Below, piece after piece: positions 1-9,400 of a DNA stretch of 64,000 nt. Under the pieces are notes generated by a model, which saw nothing but the letters and a program-made list of their open reading frames with translations, was not told the origin of the DNA and searched no databases. Position numbers and translations under genes: made by a program. The stretch is taken from positions 1 through 64,000 of the forward strand of contig JAECUM010005010.1 of the NCBI GenBank assembly GCA_016617855.1, written 5' to 3'. The DNA comes from Megalonaias nervosa. Taxonomy: Eukaryota > Mollusca > Bivalvia > Unionida > Unionidae. How positions within the stretch are numbered: position 1 is the stretch's first letter; every line of letters begins with the position of its first letter.

Positions 1-1
1 A

Positions 2-1024
2 GAACAGTTATTCAAAAGATGGTGCTTAGCCAAGAAAATTGAACATGATTTTGAAAGTCTTGAACAATTAATATTACTTGAAGAGTTCAAGAACTGTGTC
101 CATAGTGACATTAAGAATCATCTCGAAGAGCAGAAGTTTGAAACCTTGGAAAAAGCTGCTATTGCTGCTGATGAGTATTCCTTAACTCATAAAGTTCCTG
201 CTGTAAGCAAATCTTTCACTCAGCAGTCTACTGATAGAAAGGTGTTTCAGTCAAATACGACTCTCAGTAAAACTCAATCTGCCTCAAATTATAAAAATCA
301 AGCCTCTGAGAGACTTGATTCAAAATCCTTGTCTATTCCTACATGTACCTATTGTAAGAAAAAAGGACACGTCATTTCTGATTGCTTCAAATTGAAATAT
401 AGGCATCAGAATCAAGATAGACCTATCCCAAATGCTCTTATTGCTAAGAGGTCAAGGTCACGGTCATGTATTGAAAACAATACATTTATTGGGCTTGAAA
501 AACCTCAGTCTGATTGTGTTATGGAGAATTTTGAACCATTCATGTCGAAGGGTTCTTTATCACTCTTGGGTGATTTGGCCAATCCTATCCCTATTAAAAT
601 TTTAAGGGATACAGGAGCTTCTCAGAGTCTTTTAGTTTCAGGTATTTTGCCTTCTTCTGAGAAGACCTGTTCTAATGAGAATGTTCTCATTCAGGGAGTA
701 GAGTGAGGCTTTGTTAATGTTCCTCTCCATTCTGTTAATTTGTCATCAGACTTAGTTTCAGGACCTGTGACAGTCGGTGTAATGTCTACTTTACCCGTTG
801 AGGGCATTCATTTGTTGCTAGGCAATGACTTAGCTGGAGACAAGGTTGTAGTTAATCCACTTGTAACTGACAAGCCTTCTTTGGATCAGAAAGTTGATCC
901 TGTTGAAAAAAAAATCCCTGTTTTATTCCCAGCTTGTGCAGTTACCAGAGCTATGGCAAAGAAAGCTCTTGAGAATGATTTTGATAAGGAATGTATTCCT
1001 TTAGCTGACACATGTATTGGTTAG
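2..1024 (+). pseudogene. gag C-terminal part and aspartic protease of Gmr1-like element
   Basis: The frame is open from base 2. The first ~60 residues are a helical, capsid-like segment ending in an LTHK motif, which I recognise as the gag C-terminal style of this group. A CX2CX4HX4C zinc knuckle lies at 344-385 and would bind genomic RNA. A retroviral-type protease follows, with RDTGAS at 605-622 (catalytic Asp codon 608-610) and a later LLGND segment. A TGA at 704-706 and a TAG at 1022-1024 interrupt the same frame, so the polyprotein cannot be made by normal translation. Family assignment of knuckle and protease is firm; the gag/protease boundary is not resolved. Confidence 0.85.
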
Positions 1025-2096
1025 GCTTTTGATGAGGTCACTTTCACTTCTAATTTGGATCAGTCAAAAGGTATTGATCATAGTGGTCCTCTTTTAAATA
1101 CTCATTCTCTTTTATCTGATCAGGGTGATAAACGACAATCACTTGTCGTCGAACAGGAGAAGGATCCTGAGATCTCCTGTTTGTTTCAGAGGGTCATTAG
1201 TGAAACTGAAGCAACTGAAGTACCTGTCTGTTACTTCATTAAAAATGGAGTTCTTACGAGAAAATGGAGACCTCCTGAGGTACCTGCTAGTGACGAATGG
1301 TCAGTAAAATATCAGATTGTGGTTCCGAAACCTTACAGACAGGAAATACTTAGTTTGGCCCATGAAACTCCTATGGCTTGTCATTTAGGGATAAATAAAA
1401 CGTATCACAAGATCTTGACTCACTTTTTTTGGCCAAAAATCAAAAGTGATGTGTGCAAGTTTTGTAGGTCTTGTCATACTTGTCAGATTGTAGGAAAACC
1501 AAATCAAAAGATACCTAAAGCTCATATGCAACCAATTCCTGCATTTGACAAACCATTCAGTAGAATTATGGTAGATTGTGTTGATCCCTTACCAAAGACC
1601 AAGTCAGGCAACCAAAATTTGTTGACCATCAAGTGTGCGTCAACAAGTTTTCCAGAGGTGATTCCTTTGAGGAATTTTGCTCAATTTGGCCTTCTCAAAT
1701 TTGATCAATCTGGTCAAAGGTCAAATTTCAAGTCTGGTATGATCCAGCTTGTTACACTTGAATTTGGCATTCAGCAGTTCAAGTCAAAAGTGAAGCTATG
1801 GTTTCACCAAAGTGTACTAGAGAGAATTTTTGAGTCTAAAGTCCATTCTCTCTTGCTCATTCTGCAGAATTTTCTTCAATTAAGATTTTATGGCCCTTAC
1901 AAAGTAAAGAAGAAAATGAATGAGTTAAAATTATAATATTAGTACTCTAGTCTGAGTAAATTAATGGAGTACTTCTATGTTGAAAGAAATAGCCAGGTAA
2001 ATCATGCAATTAATTTAGTTGTACCTGTCGCACCAACTGAGGATTTGAATGAAGGAATTCAGTTGGATTCTACTGATCTTGGAACAACCAATCTTT
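1025..2096 (+). pseudogene. Integrase of Gmr1-like element, located upstream of RT
   Basis: Integrase splices element DNA into the host chromosome. The N-terminal zinc-binding domain lies near 1361-1486 (two His, then CRSCHTC). The catalytic core follows, with first Asp in IMVDCVDPLP near 1566-1595, a damaged second-Asp segment (DQSGQRSNF) near 1705, and the Glu in VLERI near 1817. A GPY/F module (FYGPYKV) lies near 1886-1908. The distance from catalytic Glu to GPY/F is far too short, so roughly 150 residues appear to be deleted. Stops follow at 1934 and 2096. It continues in the frame of the upstream gag-protease and the downstream RT, so it was part of one polyprotein. Its position before RT is the diagnostic oddity. 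Confidence 0.88.
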
Positions 2097-2110
2097 GAAA
2101 TTCGGAAGTT

Positions 2111-2809
2111 ATGGAAAATCTAGACCAGAAACTTTTTCATTTACAAAATGAAGAAAAAAGTGAACTTAAACAATTATTGTCTGAATATGAACACTTGTTT
2201 CCAGACATACCTACAAGGACAAACAAAATTTATCATGATGTTGAAATAGTAGATTCAAAACCCATGAAACAACACCCATACAGGATGAATCCTTTCAAAC
2301 AGGAATACTTAAAAAAGGAGATTCAGTATTTACTGGAAAATGATTTTATAGAGCCCAGTAAGAGTGATTGGAGTTCACTGTGCATTCTTGTTCCGAAACC
2401 GGATAAAACTTTCTGAATGTGTACGGATTATAGGAAGGTGAACAGTGTGACAAAAACAGACTCATTTCCATTGCCAAGAATCGACGATTGTATCGACAAA
2501 ATTGGAAATGCCAAATACGTCACTAAATTTGACCTTCTGAAGGGTTTTTGGCAAATTCCACTTATGGAAAGAGCAAAATAAACTTCAGCATTTGTGACTC
2601 CAGATGGACTCTACCAGTATAAAGTAATGGCATTTGGGATGAAGGGTTCTCCAAGTACTTTTCAACGCCTTATGAATATGATTACTTCTGGTCTAGACAA
2701 TTGTGATGCCTATATTGATGATGTCATCATCTACAACAACACCTGGAAAGAACATCTAGTCACGATTCGGAAGTTCTTCGACAGACTCACGGATGCAAAT
2801 TTGACTTAA
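2111..2809 (+). pseudogene. Reverse transcriptase (fingers/palm) of Gmr1-like element
   Basis: RNA-dependent DNA polymerase domain of the Ty3/gypsy type. Visible blocks in order are the N-terminal HPYRMNP motif, LVPKPD, TDYRKVN, FPLPRID, KFDLLKGFWQIPL (first catalytic Asp), FGMKGSPSTFQRLMN and YIDDVIIYN (catalytic Asp pair, 2711-2737). In-frame stops at 2414 (TGA) and 2579 (TAA) break it, and a stop at 2807 is followed by a shift into another frame. Apart from the stops the blocks are well preserved, so decay is moderate. Confidence 0.92.
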
Positions 2810-3511
2810 TTTATCTAAAAGTGAGTTCTGCCGTGCTTGTGTTACTTTTCTAGGACATATTGTGGGACATGGTCAAATTAAACCTATAGATGCTAAGGTC
2901 AAGGCTATTTCTGAATTTTCTGTGCCTGTCAGTAAGAAACAGCTGATGTGATTTTTGGGTATGGCTGGGTACTATCGCAAATTTTGTTCTAATTTTTCTG
3001 ATAATGTTGAACCTCTGACAAACTTGTTGAGAAAGAAAAACAAGTTTCTTTGGACTGAAAAATGTCAAGAGGCTTTCGATAGATTAAAGGCCATACTTAA
3101 AAGTGCACCAGTTTTAACAGCTCCAGATTTCAGTCAACCATTCAGACTATCTGTGGATGCAAGTGATGTTGGGGTTGGAGCAGTTTGATTCAAGATGACA
3201 AAAATAGTGTAGAACACCCAGTGTGTTATTTCTCTAAGAAAATAAATAAAAACCAAAGAAACTACTCCACAATCAAGAAGGAATGCTTGGCTTTAATACT
3301 GGCATTACAGCATTTTGAAGTTTATATCAGCTCAACTCCTTCTCCAGTTGTTGTGTTTAGTGATCACAACCCCCTTACTTTCATCAACAGAATGAAAAAT
3401 AAAAATCAAAGACTATTGAGATGGAGTTTATTTTTGCAAGAGTACAATCTTGACATCAGGCACATTAAAGGAAAAGACAATTTAATTGCAGATGCACTTT
3501 CCCATGTATAG
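2810..3511 (+). pseudogene. RT connection and RNase H domains of Gmr1-like element
   Basis: After a frameshift near 2808 the protein continues with the FLGHIVGHGQIKP block, MAGYYRKF, and the start of RNase H (VDASDVGVGAV). A second frameshift near 3185 leads to the rest of RNase H: TIKKECLAL, VFSDHNPLTF and the terminal NLIADALS. These contain the expected acidic residues of an RNase H that degrades template RNA during reverse transcription. The ORF ends at 3511 with TAG and nothing coding follows before the LTR. Confidence 0.92.
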
Positions 3512-3640
3512 AAATATCATTTTCATATACACCTTTGTATAATACATAAGAGTTCTTCTTGTGTAAATTTGTTACCTCATGTATAGTTTACATCTGGTAA
3601 AAACAGAAAGCTTTATTACATAAATCTTTCTTTTTTCTTT

Positions 3641-3651
3641 ATGGGGGAAAG
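3641..3651 (+). other. Polypurine tract of Gmr1-like copy 1
   Basis: The purine-rich run ATGGGGGAAAG abuts the first base of the LTR (TGTTACG), as expected for the plus-strand primer of an LTR retrotransposon. It is preceded by a T-rich stretch. Confidence 0.75.
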
Positions 3652-3893
3652 TGTTACGACCCTGTAGTTAAATTACATGTGTGTTAAAATTTGAATTCTT
3701 TCTAAATCTTTTTATTTCATTTTTATTTCATTTTTATATCATTAAATGTAATTATTATTGTGATGATGATTATGTTCGCAGGGTCTGATATTTTGTTAGA
3801 AATATCGTGTTTATTTAGAACGTAATTGTGACTCGCGTAAGCACGATTTTTGCATGACGGTTTTGTCGTTGCAAGTAAACAGTCAGAAATAGC

Positions 3894-3900
3894 TATATAA
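3894..3900 (+). promoter_or_regulatory. Candidate TATA box in LTR of copy 1
   Basis: TATATAA lies about 240 bp inside the LTR and upstream of the AATAAA at 4533, as in an RNA polymerase II LTR promoter. There is no transcript evidence. Confidence 0.4.
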
Positions 3901-4532
3901 ATGATTGGTTGTGACCACGGTCATTACTAATAATACTTGTTGACGTTCTATACTGCGTTGGCAATATTTCGAAATCTCCATGATTTCTTGATGCGTGTGC
4001 ATGGGGTGACGCATTAGTTTGCTTTAAGATACTCAGGTAGCTGCGAACTAGTCTAGAGTCATATTTTAACATCTTAGAGAGTCACATCATAACATCATAT
4101 AGAGTTTTCAATACCTGAAGAAGGTATTCTTTTGTGCTGGAAAGAGTTGTTCGTTCGTACATATGAAGAATAACATGTGTTTTGTTATTGAGGATAGTTC
4201 TATTTCGTCTACCTTCTAAATAATAATTATTTTCCCTGGAGAACTACACAACTGGTTTTGGATAAAGACATTTGCTGAAATTATTTCTAAATTGGAACAG
4301 GACAATACAAATTGTGATTCACAGTGAAAATTCTGGACATTTGTGTTTAACCTTCGTCTGACGTCATCATCTGCCATCTTGGAATGGAATTGAGATTCAG
4401 ACTACGTCAGTTTAGAACTGTTTATTCACAGGACTTATGTGTTTTCACAATTTTAGGACAAATTTTTGGATCTTCTTTGTAAATCATAAGTCTTGTTTCA
4501 TATTTTTACCTTTTCACCATGTTTTCTAGGGA

Positions 4533-4538
4533 AATAAA
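4533..4538 (+). terminator. Poly(A) signal in LTR of copy 1
   Basis: AATAAA in the block GGGAAATAAATTATTTTTGT. The same block, on the opposite strand, is conserved near 29200-29225 in the LTR of copy 2, which supports function. Confidence 0.55.
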
Positions 4539-4616
4539 TTATTTTTGTTAAAATTTACAAAGCTTGTTGTAGTCACTCTTTTCTTTGTGTTACTTTAAAC
4601 GAGCCGATACGTAACA

Positions 4617-5886
4617 ATACATACCATAAATAATTATAATTATGATGCCGTAATATTCTGCAAAAATCGAGCAAATAACTTACTGACCTTTTTGAAGCTT
4701 TTTCTTTCCTTAGAATCTACCTCTAAGTTTTGCCGCCAAGTTATGAGTGGCTTTCTCGGAGTGACCCTATTGCTCAGCAATCTTCCTAGGCGAAACTAAA
4801 TTTTCGCTTATGAGTTGGAAGGTAACATTTGCATTGAATTGTAATCACAGTTTTTGATTGGACATCACTGTGGACCAATCCAATCAAACTTAGCGGACAG
4901 TGTCCCTCTCACTGTCTGTCAGCGTGGGGACAGATGAGAACACGCCGCATTCACCCAGCGGCTTCCCTTTGATCCCAAACTAACCTCTTAACGCTTAGGT
5001 GTGATAACTCGAGCCTTTGTTAAATGGTGCGATGTATCGCCTTTGCTGATTCAAGATTCCAGGTCTCCGGCCGGTCATGTAATCTTGTGTAAGAGATTAA
5101 CACTAGCCTGCGGCAATCTTTAGACATCAAACACAACGCCGCAGTAATATTGTAGCTTACATGTGACTTTATAGCTGGGGCTTAGCAAACATGACATGCA
5201 TTTACAAAACTTTGGATGGCTTGCGGTTTAATTGTATCCAGACTACTGATACTGATTCTGAAATCACAGACCTGGACCAAACTCAATGGATGGTATGCAG
5301 TTGGGGTAAAGCAGAAGTTTTTTGATGTTTGGGTCAAAAGGTCAAACATCAGAGTCATTGTGACTGAAACTAGACGAATGGTTTACACACAGTTCTACAT
5401 TGTAGACCATCCTATTGGACTTGAGAATGTAGAATTGGCCTTTGTCATGTCATAAGAGGTGACAAATGGAGTAAATCCTTTTGCCCAGATATGAATTCTG
5501 TGATGATGTTCTGGCCTTATTTAAGATCATTGAACAAAATTGTTAATATGGACATCCACAAAATTGGCGCCACTGGAATAAAAGTCATTTTGAGTTTTTA
5601 TTCATAGTGTAACACCTTGTGTTTTGATTGGCAGTTACACATGCATACACTTTAAGACATGGCAATTACACATGCATACACTATAAGACATGGCAGTTAA
5701 CATGCATACACTATACCACATTGTAATTTCCTATGCATACACTATAAGACCTGGCAATTTCCTATGCATACACTATAAGAGAGACAATTACAAATGCATA
5801 CACTACAAGACATGGCAATTACACATGCATACAATTTAAGCCATCATCTGATGAGTTTATTTACCTTCAGATTCAGTAGTTTCCAG
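4617..5886 (+). other. Presumed USP37 intron, upstream of UIM exon
   Basis: I see no exon between the LTR and the splice acceptor at 5885-5886. About 4880-5160 is more GC- and CpG-rich than its surroundings and does not translate into anything I recognise. Around 5325-5365 is a GGTCAAA/GTCA...GTGACTGAAA segment of a type that recurs near 16290-16620. A 31-bp minisatellite fills 5628-5845. Confidence 0.5.
5628..5845 (+). repeat. Minisatellite, 31-bp unit, about 7 copies
   Basis: ATGCATACACT-like cores start at 5641, 5672, 5702, 5733, 5764, 5794 and 5825, a spacing of 30-31 bp, with linkers of the type ATAAGACATGGCAATTACAC. It ends about 40 bp before the splice acceptor of the UIM exon. Confidence 0.9.
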
Positions 5887-6497
5887 CATGACGGAAGAGG
5901 AACAGATCAACCTAGCCATCCAACAGAGTCTGATGGAGCCAGGTTTTGCAAACTTCAATGAATTCTCTGATATCCAACCCTCTGAGAATGGTATAGGGCA
6001 TAGTGATCATGACTCATACATTGTTGGCAGGAAAATGGAAAAGGAAGCATCTATAAATGGCAAAGAACAATTCCTTGAAAGTGGTGTCAGTGATGTTAAA
6101 AACAGACTTACCAAACTTACCCCCAAGTCTGTCAAAGATGATATCTGTCTTGATTATGTCAGTGATGATCATGATAAACTGTTGTGCCCAATCTCAAATA
6201 CAATTCCTAATGGAAATGTGGCAAAAAATGTATCTGTTAAGAATAATTCTGAAAGGGGCCAAAGTTGTATTGAAAATAAGCATCGTTGTTTAGAAGTTGA
6301 TAAGGAAGTTAACATTCAGTGTACACAAGAGAAAGAGAATGGTAAACATTCAGTGGAATTTAACCTTAAGTCAGAGCAAGTGGATGTGAAGAAAGAGAAT
6401 GCAACCCAATCAGTAGAGTTAACCTGCACAGATGGAAAACTAGATAAAATAGATGGTGGAATTCCAGATATTGATCTCACTTGTCAAGAAGTTGATG
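5887..6497 (+). CDS. USP37: USP37 exon: ubiquitin-interacting motif plus acidic linker
   Basis: Acceptor TTTCCAG lies at 5880-5886 and donor GATG|GTAGGT at 6497/6498. The exon is open throughout (about 203 codons) and begins with EEEQINLAIQQSLMEPG, a canonical UIM (acidic patch, Leu, x2, Ala, x3, Ser). UIMs bind ubiquitin chains and in USP37 are inserted between the two halves of the catalytic domain. The rest is a low-complexity, charged, Ser/Asp/Lys-rich linker with no further domain visible. The frame also runs 17 bases past the donor to a TGA at 6512, which is why an uninterrupted ORF appears. Confidence 0.82.
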
Positions 6498-9400
6498 GTA
6501 GGTTCTGCTCATGATCCTAATATTGTCTTGTTGTACTCTTTCTGTACACCCATCCATTGGTCTATCCCTAACTTTTGTCTTCTTCTAAAGCACAGATTGG
6601 AAATTCACCCGAATTGGTGATAGTTGTCAACACCTTAACCATGAGCAAGGGGTTCCCAGTAAGGAGTTCAAAGGTCAGATATACTTAAATGTAAATTGCT
6701 GAAACACTAAAATTTAATTCATCAGACTTGACATATACATTTGTTGTAGGATGGTCCTAATACATTGTTATAAATTTTGGGTTATGACCACTTGGTCCTT
6801 GTTTTGGTGAAGGGGTGCAGGGGTTCAAAATCCACTTGCTCAGCTCAAAATGGCAAGAAAAAATATTTGTCGGTGGTCAGGTGAATTTTCTAATCACTAG
6901 TCTGATAGTGCTAATTCAGAGTTGACCACTGTTACTTCTTAATGAAAAAGAAGTTTTGTTGAGAATATTGTAGACTTTATTCTTTGAAAGCCCATACTTT
7001 TTATTGGAGGTTTGTTTTCCATTGTTTTAATCAGGCTTGTACAAGTGCTTGCTCAGTTCTACAGTGCTTGTCAATATGGTCATTTAGGGGCATTTATACA
7101 TCTTCAATATTAATTGTTGTTCTAAAATTTAGTACTAATATAGTTTAACCAAAGTCTATTCAATCTGATTATCTTTTGCTGCATCTTAATTATCATCTGT
7201 AAACTTCCTGATGAAAATTTTTATCACTATGGATTTTTACAGTGGTGGCCTGGTATTTAACGATGGCAAGAAAAGAGCGTGCTAGGCCTGATTAGAGGGT
7301 AGTACATATTTTTTTCAACATACATGCCTTTTATTGTGACATCATAGTGCATAACATTCAATTCAGTTTGTGCTAGGTTACACCTTTAAGTTGACTGCAT
7401 CCAAAATGTCCATGTACATTAACATTGAGTTTATGCCTTATGCGTTTGTTGGGGTGTGTAAATAATTATGTTTCAGAGGAATGTGGATGTATTAGGATCC
7501 AAATAAAGTGAGTAATCACCGTTTAAAGGTATGTGTAATCAAATTCTAAAAACGACCCCCTTTATTGAAGTTGAACTGAATGTATTCATGACCTGTATGA
7601 CTTTTTAATATAATAAATGCTTAATAGAGAAAGATAAGACTGATCTTGATTTGTAATTATAACTGGCCTATCATTGGTTCCAATACTACTTCAAATTAGA
7701 AAAGAGTGAAGAGAAAAAATGCATTTGTTTGTAATATTGGTCAGTGTCAAGGAAAAGTCAGGAATTTTAAATTACTACTTAATCTTTAAAAAAATACATA
7801 ATTGAGTGTTAATTGAATTAAATTTATTGGGTTGTTTACTGAATTTTCCAAGGTTATGGATCTCTTGAATTGGTTGAGGTACAATTGCTGTGTGAATCAT
7901 TTAGGTGCTTTCTTAAACATATTTGTAAAGTCATTCCAAGCATTCAGGCTTTTGAATTGGTCAAGTAGAATTGTTACCCCATACCTCCATATTAGGTATG
8001 AAGACCAGTCTAGTGTCACACTGTGCTAATAAATCTGCAGTGTGTAAACTTGATAATTTAAGAGAAAAATAATAAAGCTCGTCATTCTCAGTTCCTGTTT
8101 GATATACAGACTTACCGAAAATGTATTGTGATAAATCTTTGCTTATTGTTTTGTAATTTGCACTGGTGTTCTGCATTTTTGTTAATAATAACTTTTACAT
8201 AACTCCCACCATCATCTTGTTTTTGTAATGACGTTTGTATTAGATAATGCGAAATATGTGGAGATGTATGGGGCAATTTTTAATGCAGACTCGCAAGGGA
8301 TTGACAATGATTGCCACAAACATACAGTCTGTAGTCAGATTACATTGAAAGTATAGTTTAGGGTAACAAGACATTTGTAGATTTTTTAAATAAGAAAAAT
8401 GGGGTCTATATTTGTCCAAAGGTATATAATTTATACAGGTTTTTTTTGTCAAAATGTAAAGCAATAATTTTCTTACAAACTTTTCCTGTACCAAATATGC
8501 TGTTAAGCAGAGTTAACATTTTTATTCTGTAAATTGAAATGACTTTCATGTAAATTTACTTTATTTTCATTTTATTTTTTTAATAATTTTATTTTGAATT
8601 ATTTTTCTCCAGAAATGCATCCTGTGGTTTATTACATGTTTGTATATCTAATTCAGACGCTGTAGGAGAGTCTCAAATTTAAAAACTTTTGTCTTCATAA
8701 ATGCTTTTTGTTTTAATAAAAAAAAAAAAGAACAACAAAATAAGAGTAATAAATGAAAAATGTAATTTTATCAGGAAAAAACCCTGGCGAAGACCTTGAA
8801 ATTTTTGTTTCAAAAAGTGGAGGAGCCTGGTCTATTGAAAGGGGCAACAATAAATTCAACAAATGAACCCTTGAACCAATCTCATTTTTGGTTGTTAACA
8901 TTGTCAACTTTTATATTTATGGCTGCTAGTTGAGCAAAAAGTGAATCTAGGCAAGAAATTTGTGTAGTAGTACTTTCTGAATGGGAAAGTGGATTTCAAG
9001 ATATTTGTTAACCCATGGGATGTTGGTGGTAATATGCAGATGTTGGGAAGTAATATAACATTTCTTTTAGTGGAGATGTGGTGTACAGCAGCACCTTTAG
9101 TTTGATAGTCAAGCCACAGACTATGTTATTGTAATCATATATGAACAGAAGTTTTAAGACAGTTATTTTTTTAAAAGATATTTCTTGACGTAAAAAAGTA
9201 CTACAGAGTCATCGTAATTTGTCATGCACTGTAGATTTTTGGGTACCCCAGAATATTTTTGTCCAAAATTGATGAAAATATCAAAAGAACTTTGCCAAAG
9301 AGGGTTTTTCAGTTTTTTCCTCAAGTGGAGTCCATCTCCAAAATGCAGCGTTGTTTATCTGAAGATAAAAAGAGCTTTTATATCCATCTTGTGAATGAAT

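Larger units (their letters stand above)
1..4616 (+). mobile_element. Gmr1-like Ty3/gypsy LTR retrotransposon, copy 1 (5' end outside window)
   Basis: Order read on the + strand: gag with CCHC knuckle, aspartic protease (DTG), integrase (zinc-binding HHCC, core, GPY/F module), reverse transcriptase (YIDD), RNase H, polypurine tract, 3' LTR. Only about 140 bp separate RNase H from the LTR, so no integrase follows RNase H. Integrase before RT is the Ty1/copia domain order, but the RT, RNase H and GPY/F module are Ty3/gypsy-like. This combination defines the Gmr1-like group, first described from deuterostomes. The copy is dead: gag to RT stays in one frame but carries several in-frame stops, with frameshifts near 2808 and 3185. 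The 5' LTR and start of gag lie left of the window. It is in the same orientation as the USP37 exons downstream and so probably lies in a USP37 intron. Confidence 0.9.
3652..4616 (+). repeat. 3' LTR of Gmr1-like copy 1
   Basis: It begins TGTTACG and ends CGTAACA, a perfect 7-bp terminal inversion around the usual TG..CA, and starts directly after the polypurine tract (965 bp). The same ends and internal blocks recur in the LTRs of copy 2 (29134-29950 and 31073-31842, opposite strand). A TATATAA at 3894-3900 and an AATAAA at 4533-4538 are in plausible order for LTR promoter and poly(A) signal. The flank begins ATAC; the matching target duplication is outside the window. Confidence 0.88.

Noticed and set aside
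4880..5160. CpG-richer stretch as a promoter or RNA gene
   Set aside because: It is locally richer in CpG, but I found no TATA, no following start exon and no match to snRNA, 5S or other RNA genes that I could recognise.
5628..5845. CRISPR-like array
   Set aside because: The 31-bp units are tandem without unique spacers, and the genome is eukaryotic; it is a minisatellite.
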